46,586 nt of DNA from Planctomycetota bacterium. GTDB lineage: Bacteria; Planctomycetota; Brocadiia; Brocadiales; Bathyanammoxibiaceae. This document shows, one piece after another, positions 29,372 through 37,190 of the stretch. The stretch covers positions 3,036-49,621 of the forward strand of contig JAHFOV010000009.1 of NCBI GenBank assembly GCA_023261505.1, read 5' to 3'. Positions within the stretch are counted from its first letter, which is position 1, and each line of letters opens with the position of its first letter. The position numbers and the translations under genes are program-made. The notes beneath the pieces are model-generated. The model was not told the DNA's origin, made no database searches, and saw only the letters and a list, made by a program, of their open reading frames with translations.

Positions 29372-30786
29372 GGCAGCAAATAGTAGGCAGTAGGCAGTAT
29401 GCAGTAAGCACCAAAATCTACCACTTACTGCTCACTATTTTCCTGCCTACTGCCTACTTCTTACTCCTTACTGCTTACTCTACAGAGGGTTTCGGGCAAT
29501 ACGGCCAGGTACAGGGTTCGCTCCCAGCACCTGGCATGGAGAAACCCGTTACGGAGGTCCCCACCACTGAGAGGCCAGTAGAGATATGGGTCTTCCCCAG
29601 CACCCAAAGGTTAGTGACAGGCAAGGACTTGCTCCTCACCGTACAGGTCATATGGCGCCTGGGTATAAATGTGGTTATAGAAGAACTGGAAAAGGTGGAT
29701 ATGTCCCCATTTAAGATGGAGAAGGTTACTATTGGGGAGAGGCAGATATTTGAGAACGAGAGGGATTTCCGTATCGTTCAGTACATCCTATCCCTCCCTG
29801 AGCGTGCTAAAGAAGGGGAGTACATAATACCCTCATTCGCTATCTCCTATAGTGATGAGGTAGAAAAGAGGACAGGTAGGGCAAGCTCCTCACCTGTAGT
29901 GGTTAGAAAGGTTCCCATACTAGCTCAGGCCCATGTGGATAGGGATGTCATAGAAACGGGGGATATAATCCGCTACAGCCTGACCATCCTTCACGAGAAG
30001 GATACAGAGGTACTCCTGAAAAACATCGAAAGGCCCAACTTTGAACCCTTTACCCTACTAAGCATAAACCATCGGAAAGTCCAGACTCCGCATCTCCAGA
30101 AGACTATCATAGATTACGCCCTCTCCATATATGAGCTGGGAGGGGAAAAGAAATATGAAATACCGGAGCTTTCCATTTACTATTATAAAACAGGCCAAAC
30201 CAAGAAGGGAGTAATAGAGACCAAGGAGATACGCACACCTGCGATACCAATAATAATCAACAAGCTCTTGAAGACAGTGGATGTCCCCCTTGAGGGCGTA
30301 AAGGGTCCCGTCACCTACAGAAGGGCAGCACTTTTCGCCCATAGTTACGTCCCTATATCCTTTGGAATTACCCTGCTTCTCCTCCTATTTGGCCAGGCGG
30401 GATTCAGGAGAATTAGAGAAAGCCTCTTCCCTCCTCAGGAAACGCCTGTAGAAACCCCAGAGCTGGCCCGAGCCCAGTTAAAGTCCCTTCTTTCTGCAAT
30501 ACAGTCTAGTGATAACCTGGAAGATATGAGACAGGACTTAGAGGGACTGGATAAGGCCCTCAGGTACTATCTGGGTTCTCTTGCCGGGCTTTCCAGGGAA
30601 CGCTCCCTTTCCCTCTCTTCTGCCCAACTCCTTGAAATTCTACCTCCCGAACTGTCCTCGGGTGCCAAGGGGGTTCTTGGTAATCTGGACAGGATGATTT
30701 TTGGAGGCCGAGTTGAAAAGAAAAAGATAGAAGAAGTTTTTATTTGTATAGAAGAACTCTTAAAAAATTCAAAGCCAACCAAATGA
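29368..30786 (+). CDS. BatD-like (oxygen tolerance) membrane protein
   Basis: Between DUF58 and VWA genes; exported, beta-rich ectodomain plus TM. The signal peptide lies in a heptad repeat. Confidence 0.75.
   Translation: MRQQIVGSRQYAVSTKIYHLLLTIFLPTAYFLLLTAYSTEGFGQYGQVQGSLPAPGMEKPVTEVPTTERPVEIWVFPSTQRLVTGKDLLLTVQVIWRLGINVVIEELEKVDMSPFKMEKVTIGERQIFENERDFRIVQYILSLPERAKEGEYIIPSFAISYSDEVEKRTGRASSSPVVVRKVPILAQAHVDRDVIETGDIIRYSLTILHEKDTEVLLKNIERPNFEPFTLLSINHRKVQTPHLQKTIIDYALSIYELGGEKKYEIPELSIYYYKTGQTKKGVIETKEIRTPAIPIIINKLLKTVDVPLEGVKGPVTYRRAALFAHSYVPISFGITLLLLLFGQAGFRRIRESLFPPQETPVETPELARAQLKSLLSAIQSSDNLEDMRQDLEGLDKALRYYLGSLAGLSRERSLSLSSAQLLEILPPELSSGAKGVLGNLDRMIFGGRVEKKKIEEVFICIEELLKNSKPTK
29372..29479. 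repeat. Heptad palindromic repeat inside the 5' end of the BatD-like ORF
   Basis: AGTAGGCAGTAGGCAGTATGCAGTAAGC...CCACTTACTGCTCACTATTTTCCTGCCTACTGCCTACTTCTTACTCCTTACTGCTTACTC. Confidence 0.85.
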
Positions 30787-30880
30787 AATCCAAAGCCCAA
30801 ATGCCAACTCAATATCAAAGTCCTAATAGCAAAAAAGGGATTTTCTTTGGACTTTTGATTTTGACATTTGGATTTTTCAG
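30782..30880. repeat. Heptad-type palindromic repeat (CCAAAGCCCAAATGCC...GGACTTTTGATTTTGACATTTGGATTT)
   Basis: Imperfect inverted repeat starting at the BatD-like stop codon. Confidence 0.65.
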
Positions 30881-30894
30881 AGAAGAGTATTGAA

Positions 30895-31989
30895 ATGACA
30901 CTTGGCGACCCCTGGTTATTATTGCTTATACCTCTTTTTTATCTACTACTAAAGGTCTTCAGTGGCAGGACTTACCTGGGTTATTCTAGAATAAGCGCCC
31001 TACCCCAGTTAACGCCCTTTAAAGCCCTGCTTGTATGGCTTCCTGGGTTCTTCTTGTTTGTGGCTGTCACCTTTACCGTACTGGGTTTGTGTCATCCCCA
31101 GTCTGACCTTCAGGAGACGACGCTTCACACTCAGGGGCTCGAGATGATACTAGCCATAGATACCTCCTTCAGTATGACAGGACACGCCCTCGAGGTAGTC
31201 AAGGGCGCTGTAAAGGACTTCATCAAGAGGCGACCCAACGACCTTACAGGCATAACCATATTCGGTACGGATGCCGCCCTGGTAGTGCTGCCAACCAGGG
31301 AGTATACCCTTCTGGAAAATTCCATTGATAGGATACAGGCCTCACAGGTGGGTTTTCAGACGGCCATCGGCGAGGGTCTTTTTACCTCCATCATGGCCCT
31401 GGTGGAAGGAGATATGGGCAAAGAGTTTTATATTAATACGGTTAGAGACAGCATAAATGCGCCACACTTAAAAGACTACGCCCTTAAACTTGCAAAGAAG
31501 GTGGGCCTTAAGAAGAACCGTGTAATAGTGCTTTTTACCGATGGCATATACAACGTGGGTATTGACCCAACTAGACCCCTGAGGCTGGCCAGCCGCCTGG
31601 GTATCAGGGTGTATGTATTGGCCGTAGAGCCCTCGGCCGAGACCGGCGTGGAACCAGAACAGGCCGCCAGGAGGATAGCTGAACTCCAGAGCGGGGTGGC
31701 CGCCACAGAAGGAAAATATTTGAAGGCTGAAGGAGTAGAAGCTTTAAAACAATCCGCCTCAGGCGGAGCAGAGTTGGATGCGAGGGCTATCTGGGCGAGC
31801 CTTTCTGCTGATGACATGTCTAGCGAGGTTGAGAGGCTATATAAGGAGGTAGATTCAATAGAGAGGGACAGGCTCTTCCTGGAAAAGACTACCAGAAGGG
31901 AAGACCTCTACTTTTATCCCGCCCTCCTGGGATTAATCTCTCTTTTAGGTATGGTGGTAGTAGAGAATATTTGGGTCAGGATACCTTAG
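30895..31989 (+). CDS. VWA domain membrane protein (BatA-like)
   Basis: MILAIDTSFSMTG MIDAS motif; VIVLFTDGIYNVGIDP; TM at both ends. ATG 30895 preferred over TTG 30868. Confidence 0.88.
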   Translation: MTLGDPWLLLLIPLFYLLLKVFSGRTYLGYSRISALPQLTPFKALLVWLPGFFLFVAVTFTVLGLCHPQSDLQETTLHTQGLEMILAIDTSFSMTGHALEVVKGAVKDFIKRRPNDLTGITIFGTDAALVVLPTREYTLLENSIDRIQASQVGFQTAIGEGLFTSIMALVEGDMGKEFYINTVRDSINAPHLKDYALKLAKKVGLKKNRVIVLFTDGIYNVGIDPTRPLRLASRLGIRVYVLAVEPSAETGVEPEQAARRIAELQSGVAATEGKYLKAEGVEALKQSASGGAELDARAIWASLSADDMSSEVERLYKEVDSIERDRLFLEKTTRREDLYFYPALLGLISLLGMVVVENIWVRIP

Positions 31990-31999
31990 AGGAATATTT

Positions 32000-32572
32000 A
32001 TGGACATTACGAAAATTGTAAAAGGGATATTAGGGCTGCTGGCGATTGGCCTCGTAATATATGGATTTGGTTTCTATAGTCGCTACCTCCTAACAAAGGA
32101 GGCGGAAGAGGATATACAGATGGGGCGGTATAATTTAGCCTTTAAGAAGCTTGAGAAGGTAAGGAACTCAGTATTACCAAGGTCGGCCAGGGAGGTGGCC
32201 TTGCACGAGTATAATCTTGGCGTGGTTAATGTCTTCTTAGGAGAGAACAAGGTGGCACAGGAGAATTTCAAAAAGGCCTCCCAGACTGGTGATTTGCTGT
32301 TAACGGCCAGGGCGCTGTACAATGAGGCAAATATTCTTGCCCAGGAACTAGACTTTGCCAACGCCGCCCAGGGTTATGCAAGAGCCTTAGAAATAGACCC
32401 TAGCGACTTCCAGGCTAAAAAGAATCTGGAGAGGATGCGGCTGGGACAGCAGCAATTCTCAACCCTCTTCAGCCCTGAAAAAGAGGAGCGAGAGGAGAGG
32501 GTGCAGGCCCTTAAACTCATGCCATGGGGCAACAGATATAAGTACAGTGGTGAGCAAAAACTAAGGTGGTAA
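32000..32572 (+). CDS. TPR-repeat membrane protein
   Basis: N-terminal TM; ALYNEANILAQELDFANAAQGYARALEIDPSDFQAKKNLERM. Confidence 0.8.
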   Translation: MDITKIVKGILGLLAIGLVIYGFGFYSRYLLTKEAEEDIQMGRYNLAFKKLEKVRNSVLPRSAREVALHEYNLGVVNVFLGENKVAQENFKKASQTGDLLLTARALYNEANILAQELDFANAAQGYARALEIDPSDFQAKKNLERMRLGQQQFSTLFSPEKEEREERVQALKLMPWGNRYKYSGEQKLRW

Positions 32573-32573
32573 T

Positions 32574-32643
32574 GGGGAGTAGGTAGTAGGCAGTACGAAG
32601 TAAGTAGCAAAATATTTAGTGCTTACTGCCTACTGCTTACTAT
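32574..32643. repeat. Heptad palindromic repeat between the TPR and VWA genes
   Basis: GAGTAGGTAGTAGGCAGTACGAAGTAAGTAGC...GTGCTTACTGCCTACTGCTTACTATT. Confidence 0.85.
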
Positions 32644-32661
32644 TATAAAACGAGGTGTTAG

Positions 32662-33672
32662 GTGTTAGTCTTTCTCCATGAAGAGTATCTCTGGGCTGTT
32701 GGCCTTGTAAGTCTTGTAGTTTTTCTTCTTTACCTCTTCAATCTCTACAGGAAGCGGGCATGGATGATGGACTTCGGGAGGATGGAGCTCCTCCTGAAGG
32801 CGGGCAACTTTCCAGGGATTCTACGGAACGCTGTTAGAGGTCTCTTTATAAGTCTAGCAGTTGCAGGGCTGGCACTGGTACTCTTGGGACCTCAGTGGCT
32901 GACCCAGGAAGAACAATACGAGAGGGAGGGGTTGGAGATAGTCTTTGCACTGGACGTCTCGCTGAGCATGCTGGCTGAGGATGTGAAGCCAAATCGCTTG
33001 CAGAGGGCAAAGGCAGAGATCTCCAATCTTGTCAGTGAACTTAAAGATGACCGTGTAGGTATTGTGGTCTTTGCAGGGAAGGCCTTCTCTCTCTTGCCTT
33101 ACCTCACACAGGACTACGAACGCATATTTCTGAGAACCCTTTCCCTTATAAACGAGCGTTATGCCAGGTTTGTTCCCTATGGGACTAACATTGGCAACGC
33201 ATTGCTACTCTCACTTGAGGTCTACAGCGATAAACCCAACGAAAAGGTGCTAATACTCTTGACCGATGGGGAAGAGCAGATTGCTGTTAGGAGCCAGATG
33301 GCCGAGGCTGTAAAACTTCTTCTGGAGAAGAAACACATCTCCCTTTATATGGTAGGTATTGGAGACCCTTCCGTTTTCTCCCGTATTCCCCATAAAGACA
33401 GTAGTGGTCAAATTGTAGGTTTTGAAAAAGACATTGAGGGAAAAATTATCGAAACCTGCCCCAACCCCTCCTTCCTTAACGAAATTGCCCAGCTTACCGG
33501 GGGCAAATATACTCACGATGCCACAGGAGACGAGCTAAAGAACATCTTTCGCAAGGCCATCGAGGAACACAGAAAGGTGGTTGGCATAAAGACCCGGAAG
33601 ATCCTAGTAGACCTTTCACGCCATTTTCTGGCTGGTGTTTTGACGTTATTATCCCTTGCTCTTTTGGTATAA
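32662..33672 (+). CDS. VWA domain membrane protein (BatB-like)
   Basis: IVFALDVSLSMLAEDVKPNRLQRAK...VGIVVFAGKAFSLLPYLTQDY...LILLTDGEEQ; TM at both ends. Confidence 0.9.
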   Translation: MLVFLHEEYLWAVGLVSLVVFLLYLFNLYRKRAWMMDFGRMELLLKAGNFPGILRNAVRGLFISLAVAGLALVLLGPQWLTQEEQYEREGLEIVFALDVSLSMLAEDVKPNRLQRAKAEISNLVSELKDDRVGIVVFAGKAFSLLPYLTQDYERIFLRTLSLINERYARFVPYGTNIGNALLLSLEVYSDKPNEKVLILLTDGEEQIAVRSQMAEAVKLLLEKKHISLYMVGIGDPSVFSRIPHKDSSGQIVGFEKDIEGKIIETCPNPSFLNEIAQLTGGKYTHDATGDELKNIFRKAIEEHRKVVGIKTRKILVDLSRHFLAGVLTLLSLALLV

Positions 33673-33752
33673 AAGATAAAAGGGGAAAGATCATTTGGTT
33701 CATATTTAGGAAATCAGAAATTGATTAATCCTAATTACGAGGATTTAATATC

Positions 33753-33932
33753 ATGAAAATGTTGGAACATCCTGTTACACTATTTGCAACAATAGAAGAA
33801 TCGCAGCACGAAGCACTACGGTATATTGCGTACAAGGAAAAGAAATCTATTGCGGAGATAGTCCGCGAGGCGCTTGAAGACTATATAAAGAATGTCTCCA
33901 AGAAATATCCCATACATGCGGGAAAGGCGTAA
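33753..33932 (+). CDS. 59-aa ribbon-helix-helix-like protein
   Basis: MKMLEHPVTLFATIEESQHEALRYIAYKEKKSIAEIVREALEDYIKNVSKKYPIHAGKA; RHH-like 'S-IAEIVREAL-DYI'. Below the ORF-track cutoff. Confidence 0.6.
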   Translation: MKMLEHPVTLFATIEESQHEALRYIAYKEKKSIAEIVREALEDYIKNVSKKYPIHAGKA

Positions 33933-33998
33933 ATATTGTTTTAGCGACTATCTTTTAGAAATTTTTTGAAATTTTATTATGTTTTTCATAAAATTTTC

Positions 33999-34026
33999 TT
34001 GACTTTTTCTTAAAAACATATATGCT
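33999..34026 (+). promoter_or_regulatory. Putative promoter (TTGACT-16-TATGCT) upstream of the tiny-ORF region
   Basis: Boxes read directly in an AT-rich intergenic stretch. Confidence 0.45.
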
Positions 34027-34167
34027 GTTTATGAAACAGTAAAAGTTGCTACGTTTAATTAAGGGACTTAGATAAAGGAAGCTCGTGGACGCAGGCGAAG
34101 AAAGCTCTAGTAATAATCAATCGGACGCTGTTCCGCTTAAGTGGTCTGATACATTTCACACATCTAC

Positions 34168-34193
34168 GAAAAAGGTTTTACCTTTTTCTTTTT
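34168..34193 (+). terminator. Terminator/attenuator-like hairpin GAAAAAGG-TTTTA-CCTTTTTC + U-tract
   Basis: Perfect 8-bp stem followed by T5; A/U-rich so possibly weak. Confidence 0.4.
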
Positions 34194-34409
34194 GCATACC
34201 TCTAATTAAGTTTTACAGAAGTCCTACCACCTTTCATCATAGAAACAAGAGCAGGCTTCCAACGAAAACTTCATCAAGCAAACACCTCGCTTGTTCAACG
34301 TCCATGGGGAGACTAATTAGAAAATTTAAAGGGGTATGCGCTTGTTAGTAAAGTGCAGAGGGCGGCAAATTCTGAGACATCGAAACACAAAAATAAGGAG
34401 GCAATAGCG

Positions 34410-34439
34410 ATGAAGAAGGGCAAAGGTCCTAAGAAATAA
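34410..34439 (+). CDS. Tiny ORF 1, 9 aa: MKKGKGPKK
   Basis: ATG with upstream AAGGAGG; matches the other three tiny ORFs in pattern and spacing. Confidence 0.65.
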   Translation: MKKGKGPKK

Positions 34440-34494
34440 GTGTACAGGCTCTAGCAAATTTTTATGAAACCTCTTTAGAAAGGAAGTAATTGAA

Positions 34495-34530
34495 ATGAAG
34501 AAGTCGAAACCTTCTCCTAAGAAGAAGTAG
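34495..34530 (+). CDS. Tiny ORF 2, 11 aa: MKKSKPSPKKK
   Basis: ATG with upstream AAAGGAAG; same peptide pattern. Confidence 0.65.
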   Translation: MKKSKPSPKKK

Positions 34531-34581
34531 TTGCTGTTATAAACTATTGAAATATAAATTTTGCAGAAGGAGGTGATTGCA

Positions 34582-34614
34582 GTGAAGAAGAGCAAACCCT
34601 CTCCTAAGAAGTAG
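34582..34614 (+). CDS. Tiny ORF 3, 10 aa: MKKSKPSPKK
   Basis: GTG with upstream AAGGAGGTGAT; peptide equals ORF 2 minus one Lys, with different codons (AGC/TCG Ser, CCC/CCT Pro). Confidence 0.7.
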   Translation: MKKSKPSPKK

Positions 34615-34665
34615 CTTTACGTTCATGGAGCTAAGGAATAGAATCTTAGAATAGGAGGTGATCCA

Positions 34666-34701
34666 GTGAAGAAAGGCAAAGGATGTAGCCCTAAGAAATA
34701 G
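34666..34701 (+). CDS. Tiny ORF 4, 11 aa: MKKGKGCSPKK
   Basis: GTG overlapping the end of AGGAGGTGATCCAG; same pattern with a Cys. Confidence 0.7.
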   Translation: MKKGKGCSPKK

Positions 34702-34849
34702 GGTTCACGAAATTCGTCTTTTGTTAGGGAAGGATGATTTAAATAGTTCACTAGCCATATTAGTTCTCCTAAAGATGCTAGTCGTGGCATAGAGATGTAT
34801 TGTAAATCAAGTTTTAGTGCTCCTTCCCGAAGGATTTTCAAATCTAAAA

Positions 34850-34880
34850 GGGCATGCCTTAAATAGGCGTGCCCTTTTTC
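34850..34880 (+). terminator. Rho-independent terminator closing the tiny-ORF unit
   Basis: GGGCATGCC-TTAAATA-GGCGTGCCC followed by TTTTTC. Confidence 0.85.
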
Positions 34881-34927
34881 TTTCCCGACTGTAACTTTTG
34901 TATAAAATTTGACATGGCAGGAGTAAA

Positions 34928-35545
34928 ATGTTAAACTTCCCGCATTCCATGAAGCTAGATTTACTTTACATTACCTTTATTATCTTTTCTTATACCCTTT
35001 GGAACTCTCAGGCTTACGGAATTCAGCTAAAGTTGGATGAACGCAGTATAAAGGAGGCCGTTCAATATGGGTTTGATAACAAAGATCTTACCCATCCAGA
35101 GCTATTAAAGGCCTGGAGGATAGACCTTGGTTATGGAGTGGGTTCAGCCACACTAGTCACCCCTTATGGCGGTCTAATTATACTTGGCAAGGAATCTGCC
35201 CTTAAGTTCCGTAAACCTACAGAAACTGAAATAGAAAAAGAATTAGAAGAAAAGGTGGGAAAGCTCAGCTTTGGCTGCGGGCTTTATGGGGAAGAAATAG
35301 ATTTTGCCCCCGGTTGTAAGGCACTACTGGAGTACAAAGGTGAGAAGCGAGAGCCTATATATACAAACCTACCCGCTCCCGCCCGTTACACTAAAACTTA
35401 CCCTACTCCACCCAAGTACTGGGCCCTGTGCTTTTTCAGCTTTCCAATGGCAGGGATTAGTACCAATGATACAGTCACTCTTATCATAACAGACCCAAAA
35501 GGAAAAGAACTGAGATTCACCTTCGACCTCTCTAAATTAAAATGA
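34928..35545 (+). CDS. Hypothetical exported protein
   Basis: Signal-peptide-like N-terminus, 205 aa; overlaps the next gene by 4 nt. Confidence 0.65.
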   Translation: MLNFPHSMKLDLLYITFIIFSYTLWNSQAYGIQLKLDERSIKEAVQYGFDNKDLTHPELLKAWRIDLGYGVGSATLVTPYGGLIILGKESALKFRKPTETEIEKELEEKVGKLSFGCGLYGEEIDFAPGCKALLEYKGEKREPIYTNLPAPARYTKTYPTPPKYWALCFFSFPMAGISTNDTVTLIITDPKGKELRFTFDLSKLK

Positions 35546-36828
35546 ATTACAAAGATAAATTTAAGAAAAACCTAGAAGGCTGGCTGGCAAGACTCTTTCT
35601 CCGAGAGCTGTGCCGCTTTGGGCCTTACTTTGTAAGTAATAGTATCAGTAATGAGATAGAAAGCCTCAACTTCTTGTGGAAGGAAGGGTATAGGTTTTTT
35701 TACAAGGCCTATGCTAATGAGAACCGGGTGGTATGGACCAGCCTATTTGTACCCTCAGAGATACTTTTTGCCTTAGGACTCATACCTTTCAGCCTCGAGG
35801 TGGTGGCCGCCCTCTTTGCTGGTGTAGGCCAAAGTTCAAAGGGTATTAACAAAGCCGAGAGGGAGGGAATCCCAACTGATGTGTGTACTTTCCACCGTTC
35901 TGCCCTGGGTTTCGCTTTCAAAGGCTATTTACCCAGACCTATTATACATGCTACCACCAGTACACTATGTGACTCCAACATTAAAATGTCTAAAATAAGT
36001 GAGTTGTTCACAGGAAAAGAGACACTAGTGCTGGATGTACCCTATGACCTCACAAAGGAATCTATTCGTTATCTTGCTGGTCAACTGGAAGAATTTACCA
36101 AAAAGCTGGAAAAGGTATCAGGAAGGAAAATGGACCCTCTAAAGCTTAGGGAGGTTTTGGAAAGGGCCAATCGAACCAGGGAGAAGATGATAGAGGTAAA
36201 TGAGATTAGAACAAGCCCCTTTTCTCCTATGCCCGGGGCAAGGGCCTTGGGTTTTATGTTCCCAAGCCAAGTCCTACATGGTTCTAACCACGCAGAGGAA
36301 TTTTACACCAGACTCGCCGCAGAACTAAAGGAAAAGGTCGCCGCTAAAGAAAGAAGTAGCGCACATCCAGATGAAAGGATTAGACTATTTTGGCTGGAAT
36401 TGAAACCCTATTACAAGTGTGAAATACCAGCAGAGATAGAGACAAATAGTTATATCAAGATAGCCTTTGAAGAGATTAACCACGTGTATTGGGAACCTTT
36501 GGACCCACAGAGACCCTACGAAAGCCTCGCTAGAAAACTCATTTCCAATCATTACAACGGTCCCTTAGACCGCAGATTAACGGTACTAAAAGACCTAATA
36601 AGGAAATACGATATAGATGGTATCGTTATCTTCTCCCACTGGGGCTGTCGCAGGAATAATGCGGCAGTACCTGCAATAAAAAGTGAGTTGAATAGGGTGG
36701 GCATCCCTGTCGTGAGTTTGGATGGGGATTGCGTGGATGACCATAACTTTTCCCACGGCCAGCTAAACACCCGCTTTGAAGGTTTTATAGAGATGCTGAG
36801 AAGCGGAAGGTTAGTATCCACTTCATGA
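35542..36828 (+). CDS. 2-hydroxyacyl-CoA dehydratase D-component family protein (HgdB/BcrB/DUF2229-like)
   Basis: WTSLFVPSEILFALGLIPFSLEVVAAL...DVCTFHRSALG...TTSTLCDSNIKM...IDGIVIFSHWGCRRNNAAVPAIKSELNRVGIPVVSLDGDCVDDHNFSHGQLNTRFEGFIEML. Confidence 0.88.
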   Translation: MNYKDKFKKNLEGWLARLFLRELCRFGPYFVSNSISNEIESLNFLWKEGYRFFYKAYANENRVVWTSLFVPSEILFALGLIPFSLEVVAALFAGVGQSSKGINKAEREGIPTDVCTFHRSALGFAFKGYLPRPIIHATTSTLCDSNIKMSKISELFTGKETLVLDVPYDLTKESIRYLAGQLEEFTKKLEKVSGRKMDPLKLREVLERANRTREKMIEVNEIRTSPFSPMPGARALGFMFPSQVLHGSNHAEEFYTRLAAELKEKVAAKERSSAHPDERIRLFWLELKPYYKCEIPAEIETNSYIKIAFEEINHVYWEPLDPQRPYESLARKLISNHYNGPLDRRLTVLKDLIRKYDIDGIVIFSHWGCRRNNAAVPAIKSELNRVGIPVVSLDGDCVDDHNFSHGQLNTRFEGFIEMLRSGRLVSTS

Positions 36829-36905
36829 GTAAAAGAAAGACTTCTAATAAGCCACGAACACAAGCCCCTACTTATAAGGAAAAACACCCTCGCTTAAAGA
36901 AGTAA
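36825..36905 (+). CDS. 26-aa Lys/Arg-rich ORF MSKRKTSNKPRTQAPTYKEKHPRLKK, overlapping the HgdB-like stop
   Basis: ATGA overlap with the upstream stop; highly basic; below the ORF-track cutoff. Confidence 0.5.
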   Translation: MSKRKTSNKPRTQAPTYKEKHPRLKK

Positions 36906-36916
36906 GTTAACTACTT

Positions 36917-37159
36917 TTATCCCCCAACTTTCGGGGGTACTACTTTCCGCGGCATCTTTTCCAAGACGCTTTGTATAGTTGCCCACAATAAAAGGACCTC
37001 TTCCAAAGTTTCCTCTTTAACCTGAGGAGTTATATCAATGCCAGAATACTTCTTCAAAAGCAGGTTGGAATAAAAAGCGTTTAAAATGTGGCCGGCCATT
37101 AAGGGCCCAAGTAAAGTAACTTGGTCAATGTTTGCAGTAACATTTATTTCATCAGACAT
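36917..37159 (-). CDS. Hypothetical protein (80 aa)
   Basis: ORF with AGGGAGG SD; convergent with the HgdB-like gene. Confidence 0.55.
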   Translation of the reverse strand: MSDEINVTANIDQVTLLGPLMAGHILNAFYSNLLLKKYSGIDITPQVKEETLEEVLLLWATIQSVLEKMPRKVVPPKVGG

Positions 37160-37190
37160 AAAAAAACCTCCCTATAAAATTGATTTTAGG

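Noticed and set aside
16044-32643. GTAGGCA heptad arrays as CRISPR repeats
   Set aside because: 7-nt period, inverted symmetry and no spacer structure; not CRISPR.
34085-34348. 87-aa ORF (GTG) MDAGEESSSNNQSDAVPL... upstream of the tiny ORFs
   Set aside because: Weak SD, low-complexity unconvincing sequence, and crosses the terminator-like hairpin at 34168-34193; more likely leader or sRNA sequence.
34027-34400. Considered tmRNA for this region
   Set aside because: No tRNA-like acceptor/T-arm sequence (no GGTTCGA...CCA) and no ALAA-type tag; the tiny peptides do not look like tmRNA tags.
34655-34668. 14-nt identity to the reverse complement of the 16S 3' end as an rRNA fragment
   Set aside because: Positioned exactly as an SD before GTG and no further rRNA similarity; interpreted as a ribosome-binding site.
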